A stretch of DNA of 64,000 bases from positions 86,859,139 through 86,923,138 of the forward strand of contig OY998180.1 in assembly GCA_963921935.1 (NCBI GenBank), written 5' to 3'. The DNA comes from Galeruca laticollis. Its lineage: Eukaryota > Arthropoda > Insecta > Coleoptera > Chrysomelidae. A program made the position numbers and the translations under genes. The notes under the pieces were generated by a model. That model saw only the letters and a program-made list of their open reading frames with translations, was not told the origin of the DNA and did not search any database. Shown piece after piece: positions 1-10,673 of the stretch. The number at the start of each line of letters is the position of its first letter. The stretch's first letter is position 1.

Positions 1-552
1 TCGCAGATCCCCTTTCAACCAGTGGACATATTTTGTCCTATCCGTTTTCCTGGGGTCGCGAGTCATTGTGGAGGTTGTGAGCGCAAGTTTTATTTCGAAT
101 TTTATCCAGCATGGGTTCGACATTGAAATATCGTCGGATACATGCCAGCCGGAGATTTTATTCGAAGTATTAATAGTAGATAGGGTAATATCTATTCGCG
201 TTTGACTACGAGAGTTAATAAAAGTTGGTTCAGTACCTCTATTTAGAATACAAAGATTCTTGTTAGTTCTAGAAATATTCAAAAATTATCATCCTAAACT
301 ACAATTCACTATTGAATTAGAAGAAAATAAAAAAATAAATGTCTTGTATGTTACACTCAACGAACAAAACAATAATATAAGAACCGAATAGTATAGAAAG
401 AAAACATGGTCTTCAAGGTATACAAATTTCTTATCCCAACAGCCGCTATCCCAAAAAATAATCCGTTGTAATAGGTATCGTGGACAGAGCTATCAAGCTG
501 TCCGACTGGGAATACAGAGAAAGTGCATTAAAAAAAGCAAAAAAAGTGCTAC

Positions 553-909
553 TTGGAAACAACTATCCAGAATATTTCTTCAATCATATTTTTAAAAAAA
601 GAATACATAAATTTTACAATACAATCCAACATACATAAAAAAAGCAATGCATATAATTACATCGTGTTACCCTATATCAGAGAATTATCTGAACAAATTA
701 AGAAAATGCTCAAGCATTACAACCTACCAGTAGCCAGCAAAAGCTATAACACCCTAAATAGCTGTTTTACAAAACTAAAATCAAAAACAGCCATACTAAA
801 AAGAACTCATATTGTCTATGAAATACCGTGTAGCAATTGTGAAGGGGTTTATATAGGCCGAACCAATCAATACTTACATAATAGGATAAAAACACATAAA
901 TATAAATAA
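553..909 (+). pseudogene. PLE GIY-YIG endonuclease fragment
   Basis: A 118-residue open stretch. Its C-terminal part carries the PLE endonuclease signature: IVYEIPCSNC, then GVYIGRT, then R..TH. The Cys-x2-Cys pair next to the GIY-like strand is typical of the endonuclease fused to PLE reverse transcriptases, which nicks target DNA for insertion. The ORF stops soon after the helix with the conserved His, so the rest of the nuclease is missing from this frame. Homology to the RT-endonuclease linker continues in other frames. Degenerate copy, not a working enzyme. Confidence 0.7.
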
Positions 910-1431
910 AACATACTTTTAACTATGAACAAACCAAAATCCTAAAAGCAGAAAATCACACAAGAAAAAGAGAGATTTATGAAGCTATTGGAATAACGAG
1001 ATAGAAAAATGCAATAAATGACAAAAAAGATATAAAACTAATAAGTAAAATTTATTCAAATATAATCTAAAATTTCAAAAACCAACAACAACAATTTAAA
1101 ATCAGTTTTTCCTATAGAATATTTGCATGCAGTTAAAATATTTAAATACAAGTTGTAAACGAAATAATTTTAATAAAAATATGTTACGGCATTGGTCAAT
1201 GTATTAAAAACAAAATTAGTGATAATGAAGATCCGGTCAAATACCAGTCTTTCTACGACCGGTAAAACTGCAAATTTGTTGTAATAATTGTAAAAATATG
1301 TGTTTAAGTATTCTATTGTTTACGTCTTTCAAACTGAATTGTTGGAACCAATGTTTTTTAAGGTGAGATTATTTTGAATCCATACTGTGTGAAAAGTATT
1401 TTTAAAGAGCTATTATAGTAATTTTAGTTGG

Positions 1432-1472
1432 CTTGACAAAGACCAGGGATGCCGGTCGAAACGTTGCATACA
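1432..1472 (+). ncRNA. degenerate hammerhead-like motif in PLE1 tail
   Basis: The tail reads TTGACAA, A, GACC, a 9-base loop, GGTC, then GAAACG. GACC/GGTC would be stem II and GAAAC the 3' core. TTGACAA differs from the consensus CTGANGA at two positions, both C-to-T or G-to-A changes. No convincing stem III or cleavage triplet follows, so this is at most a decayed relic. Confidence 0.3.
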
Positions 1473-1494
1473 TAAGAATGAGAAATTAAAATAG

Positions 1495-1498
<4 letters not shown>

Positions 1499-1554
<56 letters not shown>
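1499..1554. repeat. (TA)n microsatellite
   Basis: Uninterrupted AT dinucleotides directly after the PLE1 3' tail; they may be the insertion target. Confidence 0.95.
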
Positions 1555-1557
<3 letters not shown>

Positions 1558-2688
1558 AACCTTACCTTGTTGTTGTAACTCCAAGAAGTGAGGTTACATT
1601 GCCAAAGGTTCGCTTTTCGCCGGAGAGCATAAGGTCATGAGTTAGTGAGGAATATTTGAAAGCTTGTCCTTAATAATTTTTTAAGGCGCCACTTGATTAG
1701 TAGGACATTCAAGAAATTTACTGATTAACCAAGAAACCAATAATGAACAGAAAATTTGCTATTGTAACTTTTCAAATATGTTATTTATGTCGTTTTGCTT
1801 TTACGTTTGTGAATCAAATAAAACACTTTGTTGCCAATGAAACAGTTTAATTAAATGGATTGTACCTTGAACATATGTTGTAATAACCTGTCTCAAAAAT
1901 ATGAGGTGATCAACTCTATTTATGAAATGATAATCAGTTATCAATGATTAGTTAATTTAAAATGTTTAACAATTTCTAATGTTATCAACTAACTGAGATC
2001 AAAATATACAATACACTAAATCTTTAGCAACCCGTAAATGGTATACCAGTTACCGCTTTACAACAGTAATAATTACCGTTATACATACAAGTAGGTCAAA
2101 AGTATCTCTAATATAATGAGATTAAACTGAAATATAATTTCAGTGCGATATACAATAACAAAGTTGATATTTCAACTCTAAAGAATTGAAAGATTGTAAT
2201 GTTAAAATTGTGAATTTGATAGACGTCTTAATAAAATGTGAAATTACTAAACAGTAGAATCTAAAAGTTAATGTGTGATTCAACGTTAAAAAATGAAGTT
2301 ATAAAATGAATAATGTGCTCAAAGTTCAGATAGAAACAAATAAAACTTTAAATGTTACTTGCGGTTAGTGTCCAAACTATTAGACGTCAATTGGCCTAAT
2401 TGACAAGCAACATCTGACTTATGGAACAAGATTCAGCCACGCCGTTAATAATCGATGGAATTATTCGGCAGTCGTCACCAACAAACATAAGTCCAGCTTC
2501 GTCCTTTGAACTGGAAACGCCGTTAGAAGCTCTTGTCGTTCTATAACGTTAATCGTAATCCGATGTACGAAACATCTCAACAACCCTGGTCGGAGAACTT
2601 TGGTCTTTCAGCTATCCCTACGAGAATATATACCATACAGGAATCATCCGAAATTGAAGCTTCTTAAAATCTGTTCTTGATCATCCTA

Positions 2689-2910
2689 TCATTGATAACC
2701 ATCACCCATAAAAACTATCAAACCATCAATTGGCGAAAAATATTGTAAAATCTGCTTGTAAAAACTATGCAGTATAGAAAAAAACCCTAAAAAGAAATTG
2801 GGGGTTATAGCCGTGAAAATATATACAAGATGAAAGCCTACCATATTACCAAGGGTTTTCACCACTATAGTTCCCAAAATATATGGATTAAACCATGTGC
2901 CACCGGCCAT
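2689..2910 (-). CDS. unrecognised hydrophobic 73-aa ORF
   Basis: The ORF starts MAGGTWFNPYILG and is hydrophobic and aromatic for most of its length, with one or two possible membrane segments. I do not recognise the family. No flanking exon signals are convincing and it may be chance. Confidence 0.12.
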   Translation of the reverse strand: MAGGTWFNPYILGTIVVKTLGNMVGFHLVYIFTAITPNFFLGFFSILHSFYKQILQYFSPIDGLIVFMGDGYQ

Positions 2911-3323
2911 TTTATATACTTACGACTTGTCCTCATCGATACCCCGACTTAACCATTAGACAAGTATCAGACAAGTGCTCTCAACAGCTTCCCTTCACTT
3001 TACAATTGACATCAGCAAACAGTGTTACCAATGGCAGTCAAATAAAATCCCCACATTAAATAATAAAATACTCATGGATTGGTTAAATCACATGAAGAAT
3101 ATTATTAAAAATATTACTCTAAACACCCATTTAATTATTTACATCCCGTCATTCCAGGATATGCTTAAATAATTTTAAAACCCATAGTTAATTCCGTTAT
3201 GCAACCAACTATACAGAAATGTGTATAAAGTTGCATACTCAGTAGGTGGCTTAATTGTATTAGCGTACCTTCGTGAGTTACTCATAATACAATACAAAAA
3301 AAGCATTGTATTTTTATCATGCT

Positions 3324-3326
<3 letters not shown>

Positions 3327-3364
<38 letters not shown>
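3327..3364. repeat. (TA)n microsatellite
   Basis: Pure AT dinucleotide run. It is flanked by GCTACA on the left and TTGTAGAG on the right, which form a short inverted repeat (CTACAA/TTGTAG) around it. Confidence 0.95.
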
Positions 3365-3370
<6 letters not shown>

Positions 3371-4297
3371 AGAGTGAAACACCCTGTATATAAAATAATG
3401 AAGAATTAAGATTATGTATTGTAATCTAAAAGAATTTTTTTTAAGTCAAAAATTTTTTTTAAACATTTGAATGGAGACAATCTGTACGATCCACTATTCG
3501 ATAGAGAAGGCATACAGAAAGGACAGACTGTATAATGTAGGGATAATTGCGAATAGGTGTGATAAACAATTTATATGAAATAAATTACCTAACGAAACTT
3601 TTATCAAAGAGATCAAGTATCAAAATTTGTTCATAATAAGAAACTAATAATGCTTTATTCTGTAAAGTCAAGCTAATCTCGTAATATTTGTTGATTAAGA
3701 CATTAAAATAAGATAGTGTAGATGTTTAGACATAACAGAGCAGGAAAATATATAATAATGTGAATTTCAGAGAACGTGACTTATAAAGAAAACGAATTTT
3801 CATTTTGCATACATATTTAAAGGTAACAGCTGTCATCTATTAAAACATTAAGAATATTCATTTGACATACATACTTAGAGATTAGGAAATGTCATTTTAA
3901 CAATACTAGGAAATATTATTGAATGAAAATAATATAGGAAGTGTAAGCAATTAAAAACCTTAGAATACAATATCCTGATATAATGGATGAACATTTCACT
4001 AGTTGAAATGAAGAATTTGAGTGATAAAATAAATAGTCAAATTTGATTGGTTAATAAACATTTAAAAAAGATCACATCGGCGACAACTGTGTTGCTAACG
4101 AAAAAAAAATCAGAATGTAAAAAGTTGTTGATTATGGGGTCTATTGACTAGTAGGTTTTCTTTTGGGAAGAGATTTTGGAGCAGCAATTTTTTTTTTGGT
4201 AAAGTAATTCAATTGAAATCATTTGGAAGACAAAATTTGACTATAGAATTTAAAACAAATACATTATACTTACAAGAGATACATCAGTGTAAGTAGT

Positions 4298-4606
4298 TTA
4301 GTTTATATTAATAATTAAAAAAGGAATTGTTGAATGTTGTACAATACTAATCATGAATTTTATTTTATAATATGGTGTCTTGTGTCTGGTGGAAGTAAAA
4401 TAGCCACAATAGTTTTCGAAAAACATTGAATAGTGGAATTTGTGTGAGCTGTTTGGACTTTGAAAGAAATACAGCATCGATTCCTGTTCTGGTAGAAGCA
4501 GAATGCCAACAGGGAGGTTTTCCAGGAGGAGAATCTGAAACAAATAAAAGAAATGGATTATTGAAGGTAAACAAACAAAAACTGTGAAGTGAATAAGGTA
4601 GTACAA
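4298..4606 (-). CDS. unrecognised ORF, possible exon
   Basis: Minus-strand ORF of 102 aa overlapping another open frame (4365-4574). On the minus strand a pyrimidine-rich tract ending TTGTTTCAG precedes a less AT-rich stretch at about 4375-4530, which is how a 3' splice site and exon would look. Neither frame matches a family I know. Listed only because the composition differs from the surrounding sequence. Confidence 0.15.
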   Translation of the reverse strand: MYYLIHFTVFVCLPSIIHFFYLFQILLLENLPVGILLLPEQESMLYFFQSPNSSHKFHYSMFFENYCGYFTSTRHKTPYYKIKFMISIVQHSTIPFLIININ

Positions 4607-5260
4607 GTTAATTTATTAATATATTAAAAAGTCAAGCGTACTTACTAATTTATGCAAAAAACTAAAATTTTGTGATGCATAGACGCTGTTAAGAGTGTAT
4701 TTCGCCATTTTCTAAAAATCATATGTTTATGAAATTATATAACTGTATTTTAATATTATAATAATATCTCATCAGAGTGCGTGTGATTTGTATGAAAGAG
4801 TCATCCTTTTAGATAGTTGAATTTCTTCAAAAAAAACACTTGTAAAAGTGTAGTGTATTTATTTTCATTAAATTAAATATTGTTTTTCCTTTTGAAAAAC
4901 GCTTTAAATTACTTGAGTTATTCATTTCATCTGGTGACTTGCGCACCATCTACTTACCACAGGCAGAAGCTCTGAATGAAATCGATGCAGATATTTTTTA
5001 AGTAGGACAGGACCGTATTTAATTTGAAATTATTAAAAAAGTAACATATTCTGATTAACAAATTTATTTTAAAAAAAAATAAAGCATTTATTAACTTTGG
5101 CGCTAACATATATAAAACTATAAAATCATTTTATCTAAAATACTTGAACTCTACCCTGAGATGAGAAGTTTTCATGTTGGTTAAATAAACTGTTAATCAT
5201 ACATGTTAAATCCTCAACATACCGCGCAAATTAAATTCCCATATAAAATAAACTATAATA

Positions 5261-5261
<1 letters not shown>

Positions 5262-5308
<47 letters not shown>
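5262..5308. repeat. (TA)n microsatellite at LTR boundary
   Basis: AT dinucleotide run abutting the outer end of the 3-kb LTR copy A. Confidence 0.95.
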
Positions 5309-5310
<2 letters not shown>

Positions 5311-7721
5311 AACTTTATTTGATTGATTTGTTTTTACTTACTTATTATTTTTAAGTTTAGAAAATTATTATTTTTATATGTAGAAAATTTTGTTTTGATG
5401 TGGCTAGATCAGTTAATCATTTTTATATTATATTTGTGATGTATTGTTATTTTATGCGGAAGCATGAAACTCTCTCTACTCTTTGAGTCCTGGCATTTAA
5501 AAAATGTATTACCTTTATTTAAATAAAAAGAAACACCTTACTTTAAACAACATTTAATTTTAAAATAAAAATTTTCAATTTAATAATTATACATTGAGAC
5601 GCCAATGGTTACCTCTAAAGAAATTATCGATTTTATATTTTCTACTGTGCGCATGCTCAAAATCCAGTCATGCGGACTTCAAGCGTAAAATGAACATAGT
5701 TTTGACAATGCGAGATAGAGCATCAGTGATCTTTAGATGCACATCATATTATCAAATAAGAAATACTTAAATGGCTCAACACATAATAGAATTTATGTGG
5801 AGAATATACATAAAAATATTACAAATAAGCTGTGGAAGAAATAGTATTACAAGATTTATATATACATGGAAATATTATAAGATTTATATACAGATGGACA
5901 TATTACATGGAAATAAATTTAAGCATCATTCTTATAATGATAAAATGGCGAACGTACGTATTTTTATTTATTTATATTAGGCCTTTTTGATAATGTTAAT
6001 GATTTATTTAAATTAACTAACTAAATAAAGTACGTTTTCTATTTTATTTTAGATCGATCATTGCTGTGAATGTTTATCAATTTAACAAAATTAAGCACTT
6101 ATTTGAGTTTTTTCCCTTATTATTGGCCAATAGTATTTTAAAAGAACACTGACCTGATGCTCTGGAATTGGGATAACGCTTCTGGACCCCAGGAAGACTC
6201 CTCTGAAGTTCCAACACCAAATTTGGAGAAATTTGACTGATTTTTGCAGAAAAAACTGGATCTGATTATCTGTAAGTATCATTAGGATTGTTTTGAATAG
6301 TATTTGATAAGTTTTATCAATTTATTTCGGGAATTTCATGAAATTTTCGGGAACACTATAACACACAGTCCACATATCTCGACGCCCGCTTCCCATCTCC
6401 TTACGCTTCCTTCCGATTCTCAACAACAAGTTTATTGTTTTTTTTAGGTCACTATTTACAAAAGTTTGTTTCTTTACTCGTTGATTGAAAATTTGATCTG
6501 TCATTTTATTTCTAACCAATCAAATATTGTCCTATGCAATTGAATTATTTAACTTAGTTTACTTAGTAGAAAAGTTCATACATTTACTATTTCACATTAT
6601 TAATTCACTTGTAGAGAGTCTTTTGAGTTTTTATCATACAAATAAATTAACAATTGGTTATATACATAGATAGATACTTTTTAAATATTTCAATATCTTA
6701 TATTGTTATTAACAGTTTATTACTGTTACAATTATATTACTTAAATCATAAATCCTTTTATGTAATCTCTATCTAATCTTTGTATCATATTATCTATACT
6801 AACTCCTTCAATAAATTATTATTTATTGATTCTATGTTCATTTTACTGACACTATATCATTTCTATTTATGATTTTAATAGTTTATCTATGAGAAACTAT
6901 ACTCCCTATTCTACTAAATATTTTGTATTTATTTTATATTGTAACTGCTTATATTTATAATTATCATGACTTGACTATTCTAATAATTGTTTCTTTTTAG
7001 ATGAACAGCTGATTACGTTATAGAAGATATTCATCGTATTAGGCAACTTTATTTACTCCATTACATTTGTTAGGCAATTTCTAAATTTTGTACTATTATT
7101 GAGGTAATTTCTTTATTTATTAAATTGTTATTGACTAATTATTTATTATATCTTTACTTGATATGCTTTTAATTAAGAAAAGTGTTTCCTTTTAATTATG
7201 TTTTCCTAAATTATATTATTTTCATATGTTTTCATATTAGCAACATATTCCTATAGAAGTAATTCTCTTAATATCTATGATATCTGGTTCAATTTCCCTC
7301 AAATTTAAATTTAAATGATATCCATACCTAGGATATTTATTTAAATTTTAATTTTCTCACTATAAATGATTGATTTTATTTTATTGAAAAAAAAATTTTA
7401 ACAACTTTATGGGATAATCTTAATTTCTTTAACTTTGTTTCTCAAATATTTGTTCACATATTTCCTACTATAATACCTATTTCTTTCAATAACTGTCTCA
7501 TAATTCTTTCCTTAAAATACACTTGATTAGTATCAATGTCAATTTATATTCTTAATATTACTTCATATAATACTTCTCTACTATCATTTTCAGACTAACT
7601 TCCACTTATATATCAACTTATTTCTTTTTAATTTCATTATATTTTATTCTTCTATATACTCCTCATATCATATTTCTTTTCAATATTCATCATTATTCAA
7701 TATAATTAATTATTTCTTAAA

Positions 7722-7760
<39 letters not shown>
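7722..7760. repeat. (TA)n microsatellite
   Basis: AT dinucleotide run within LTR copy A. The same place in copy C (around 63580) has only a few repeats, so the tract length changed after the copies separated. Confidence 0.95.
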
Positions 7761-7762
<2 letters not shown>

Positions 7763-8022
7763 TATTAATTCATGTTTTTTCAAGTAATCTACCAAACTCT
7801 AATTGACATCAAACATTACCTCCTATATTTTTATCAATATCATTAATTATTATCCTTTCCTATCGTTTATTACTTACATCTTTCCTTATTTTTAAAAGAA
7901 AATGTGAACTTCTATTTGATACTTATTGAGTTATTCTTAATTTTATCCCCTCTATCCTATATTTTTAATAGTTTCTTTCTATGTAAAGCCAGTATTTCTC
8001 ATAAGTTGTTTTTCTTTATTTG

Positions 8023-8024
<2 letters not shown>

Positions 8025-8071
<47 letters not shown>
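8025..8071. repeat. (TA)n microsatellite
   Basis: Second AT run inside LTR copy A; copy C retains only a short (TA) stretch at the matching place near 63862. Confidence 0.95.
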
Positions 8072-8072
<1 letters not shown>

Positions 8073-8396
8073 ATTTGCCATATTCAAATTTTAAAACTGT
8101 TTTAATTATAAGTTTTACCTAATAAATTTTTCTTTATATTATATTATATTTATTTTTTTAGGTTCTGAAGAAACAAACGTGATGAATTTAATTGGATCAC
8201 CAGCTGCCAAATGGAAAACAAAACTCTGTCTAATATCTACTTTATCTTTGTACACTACCTAATATTAAATTTAAAACTATAGTTATGACTATTATTTCCT
8301 TTTTTTTTAAGTCTTGTTCGTAACATAACATATATACATTCTTTAGAATTGGGTTACTCATTAATAATAAATTTTAATTTCGACTTCATTTCTGCA

Positions 8397-8412
8397 TCCT
8401 TTCCCTTTTCCA
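8397..8412 (-). promoter_or_regulatory. polypurine tract of the giant-LTR element
   Basis: On the minus strand GGAAAAGGGAAAGGA lies directly before the putative TG start of the 3' LTR, the expected place for plus-strand DNA priming. Identified by composition and position only. Confidence 0.45.
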
Positions 8413-8464
8413 TTGAATTGCATTTTCGTCTCCAAAGCTCATTCCTATTCTCATGTCCTATTAT

Positions 8465-9194
8465 TCAATTTGCTTCTCTTTTTCTAACCTTTTTCTTGCT
8501 TTCTTCTCCTGTTGTTTGTTGATTCTCGATAAATTTCTGAAGCGTCTGTCTATTCTCTACTGTATGCTTTTTAACTTTGTTGCCCCATATCTCATAAATT
8601 TCTTCCCATGAATCCATTAAAATCTGCGTTCCAAATTCTTCCATATTATCCATTTTACTATGTATTATTTTAAAGAAAGCTTTTGTATGAATCATAGTCA
8701 TCATGTTGTCCCATTTTATTCCTGTTACTACATTATTATAAAAATTTCCTGAACATCCTATACCTCCTTCATTTCTTCTTATACTATCTTCTATTTCTTC
8801 TACTGTGTCTGTTAATCTTCGATTCATCTCTTGTATTTCCTTGTTAATTTGTCTACCTAATATTTGACTCCTTTTTTCATATATTCCTGTCGGTTTTTGT
8901 ACCTTTGTATCCAAATCCTTAAATTTCTGCTCCGCATTCTGTTGGTAATTCTGCATTATCTCTTCTATTATTTGTTCCTTGAATTTAATATTTTCCACTT
9001 CTTTAGTTATGTCTTCATTCTGTTTCATTACTTCTGCTTGAATTGTTCCCGGTAATTTTTTTTCTATACCTCTCTCTAATTCTTGAGTTTGTTCTACCAT
9101 TTGATTTTCTATCTGCTCTCTAATTTTAATACCATTTTCTTGAATTTCATTCCGTAGATGTTTATTTTGGTCCTCCATATCTTCTCTCACCTTG
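8465..9194 (-). pseudogene. gag-like coiled-coil protein, C-terminal half
   Basis: Acidic and Lys/Gln-rich, strongly helical, with long coiled-coil heptads (EDQNKHLRNEIQENG, then REQIENQMVEQTQ). It continues to a basic tail ending KKKVRKREAN. The family is not named. Gag-like proteins with N-terminal coiled coils are common in insect LTR elements, and the position between primer site and 3' LTR supports this. The open frame formally extends to 9235, but 9195-9235 belongs to the inserted PLE. The sequence encoding KVRE exists on both sides of the PLE and is the target duplication, so this half was once in frame with 10674-10861. Confidence 0.55.
9181..9194. repeat. target-site duplication of PLE2, left
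   Basis: CTTCTCTCACCTTG, identical to 10660-10673. The 14-bp direct repeat defines the PLE2 ends as 9195 and 10659. Confidence 0.85.
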
Positions 9195-9236
9195 AAATTG
9201 ACTGTCTCGACCCTTACTTCGTGGAATATGCTCATA

Positions 9237-9640
9237 TTAGTGTTTTTAAATGAAACTCAAGGTCTCTAGTTAATTCCACAATATAATACAAGTTATTGAA
9301 AATTCTAAAAAATTGACAATTGTTTCGATAAATCAATATCATCGTCAGAATGACAGATGTTACATTTCATTTTATGCCTACCTGATGTTTAGTAGTTATT
9401 TTTGGCTAGACCAAGAAGTAACCTAACTTGTGATTGGCTTAATATGTGTTTATAGAAAAAAGAAGAAGATGTGATATTACAAATATTGAAGCTTAGATAT
9501 TTTAGCCCTATGGTGATATCCTGGATATCATTTTTCCAATTAAAATCAGTATAACTGTGCAGTGATATAGAAAACCAGGACAACTATATCTGCTGATCTT
9601 TACAATTATCACTTAAGAAGACAGTTTATTAGAGCTTTTT
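9237..9640 (-). repeat. PLE2 left inverted arm
   Basis: Reverse complement of 10261-10655 with scattered mismatches. Begins TGTTTTTAAATGAAACTC, mirroring GAGTTTCATTTAAAAACA near the right end. Confidence 0.9.
9303..9358 (-). ncRNA. hammerhead ribozyme-like motif, inverted copy in PLE2
   Basis: On the minus strand this repeats the right-arm motif: CTGACGA core, GATA/TATC stem II, GAAAC, four-base loop, GTC, with ATT/AAT at the base of stem I. The outer stem I pairing is slightly weaker here because one base differs upstream (ATCTGTC instead of TTCTGTC). Confidence 0.5.
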
Positions 9641-9648
9641 CAGTTCCT

Positions 9649-10290
9649 ATGAACAAATGTAATTTTGATAGAGAGATTAATACAATTAGACAAATAGCAA
9701 CATCTAACGGTTATCCATTAGATATGATAAATAAGCTAATTAGTAAAAAAGAAGAAAAAGTGGCATTACAACTAATATATCCTAAACAAGCTGATGAAAT
9801 TAAAACTTATAAAACCATCACATATGCAGGAAATATTTCTAATAATATTTCAAAGATAATATCTTCAGCAACGAATACAGCAATTCCTTTTAAAACAGAA
9901 AGTAACGTTAGTACAAAATTGTTAAATGTAAAAACAAAAATACCACTATTAAAGAAGTCAGGTATATATAAACTCAAATGTCCAGAATGTAATGCTGTCT
10001 ATTTGGGTCAGACCCTTAGGAATTTTGAAATACGATACAGTGAGCACTTACGAGCATACAGATTAAAACAACCAGATAAATCCCACTATGCAAAACATCT
10101 ACTTGACACCAATCATTCATTGACACCTAACACAGAACTAGAAGTACTGCATATTTGTGAAAAGAAACAAGAACTGGATTTCCTTGAAGAACTGGAAATT
10201 AGAAGACATTTAAGAAACCCACAATATGAAGTTGACAATGAACAGTTAAATCTAGGGAATTCTCCACTAATAAACTGTCTTCTTAAGTGA
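9649..10290 (+). pseudogene. PLE2 C-terminal polyprotein fragment, GIY-YIG endonuclease
   Basis: 213 residues. The endonuclease spans roughly residues 100-190. It opens with GIYKLKCPECNAVYLGQT (Cys-x2-Cys plus the GIY...YLG strands), followed by the helix with conserved Arg and His (RNFEIRYSEH), then the HYAKHLLDTNH motif and the acidic LDFLEELEI region. All expected endonuclease elements are present and the frame is open to its natural stop. The N-terminal part (residues 1-60) is the linker after the RT. The RT palm is absent, so the element could not move itself. Best-preserved PLE protein in the window. Confidence 0.85.
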
Positions 10291-10655
10291 TAATTGTAAA
10301 GATCAGCAGATATAGTTTTCCTGGTTTTCTATATCATTGCACTGTTATACTGATCTTAATTGGAAAAATGATATCCAGGATATCACCATAGGGCTAATAA
10401 TATCTAGGATTCAATATTTGTAATATTACATCTTCTTCTTCTTTCTATAAACATATATTAAGCCAATCACAAGTTAGGTTACTTCTTGGTCTAGCCAAAA
10501 ATAACTACTAAACATCAGGTAGGCATAAAATGAAATGTAACTTCTGTCATTCTGACGATGATATTGATTTATCGAAACAATTGTCAATTTTTTAGAATTT
10601 TCAATAACTTGTATTATATTGTGGAATTAACTAGAGACCTTGAGTTTCATTTAAA
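10261..10655 (+). repeat. PLE2 right arm (3' end)
   Basis: Sense copy of the 3' untranslated region, including the ORF stop; inverted partner at 9237-9640. Confidence 0.9.
10542..10597 (+). ncRNA. hammerhead ribozyme-like motif in PLE2 3' region
   Basis: Read directly: TTCT, GTC, ATT, then core CTGACGA (fits CUGANGA), one unpaired T, GATA-TTGATT-TATC (stem II), GAAAC, loop AATT, GTC (stem III closed by A-U and C-G, with C17 at the cleavage site), AAT, TTTTT, AGAA. AAT pairs with ATT and AGAA with TTCT, giving stem I with an internal loop as in natural type I hammerheads. Minimal hammerheads are known from PLE terminal repeats. The weak points are the extra T before stem II and the short stem I base. 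Confidence 0.6.
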
Positions 10656-10659
10656 AACA

Positions 10660-10673
10660 CTTCTCTCACCTTG
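10660..10673. repeat. target-site duplication of PLE2, right
   Basis: CTTCTCTCACCTTG, identical to 9181-9194. Confidence 0.85.

Larger units (their letters stand above)
235..1497 (+). mobile_element. Penelope-like element remnant (PLE1), 5'-truncated
   Basis: Conceptual translation of about 265-550 gives broken stretches typical of the C-terminal thumb of PLE reverse transcriptase: HPKLQFTIE, then YRKKTWSSRYTNF, then a VDRAIKLSDWE-like stretch. These are spread over several frames with stops. They lead into a GIY-YIG endonuclease fragment at 553-909 and a non-coding 3' tail that ends at a (TA)n tract. The catalytic RT palm is absent, so the copy is 5'-truncated and dead. The tail around 1432-1470 has a GACC...GGTC stem followed by GAAACG, like PLE 3' ends that carry hammerhead-derived sequence. 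Family assignment is firm; the 5' boundary is approximate. Confidence 0.75.
1555..5261. other. AT-rich stretch without recognisable gene
   Basis: No domain recognised on either strand. Visible items: a hairpin right after the microsatellite (TGTAACCTTACC with GTGAGGTTACA, 1555-1598), a palindrome GTCAATT-GGCC-TAATTGAC near 2390, a (TA)n tract at 3327-3364 followed by CACCCTGTATA (a motif often seen at insect transposon ends), and two short minus-strand ORFs (2689-2910, 4298-4606) that match nothing I know. Probably decayed repeat DNA and possibly intron or intergenic host sequence. Confidence 0.5.
5309..8396 (-). repeat. 3' LTR, copy A (about 3.1 kb)
   Basis: On the minus strand it would start TGCAGAAATG, just after the purine tract, and end ...AGTTCA at 5309. 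It contains two internal (TA)n tracts (about 7722-7760 and 8025-8071). On the plus strand it shows a series of splice-like sites shared with the other copies: donors at 5954, 6272 and 7104; acceptors ending 6052, 6447, 7000 and 8161. The short ORF at 5771-5980 has a diverged counterpart in copy B but no recognisable domain. Very long for an LTR. Confidence 0.6.
9195..10659 (+). mobile_element. Penelope-like element (PLE2) with inverted terminal copies
   Basis: Bounded by 14-bp target duplications and inserted in the coiled-coil gag ORF. About 400 bp at the left (about 9237-9640) is a near-perfect inverted copy of the 3' part (10261-10655). Between them is an ORF for the GIY-YIG endonuclease end of a PLE polyprotein; the RT is missing. 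The left inverted arm even carries the antisense of the last ORF codons (NSPLINCLLK). This layout, 5' truncation plus an inverted copy of the 3' end, is typical of PLE insertions. Both arms carry a hammerhead ribozyme-like motif. The near identity of the arms and target duplications suggests a fairly recent insertion. Confidence 0.85.

Noticed and set aside
1432..1472. Active hammerhead in PLE1
   Set aside because: Core TTGACAA differs from the consensus and no stem III or cleavage triplet can be drawn.
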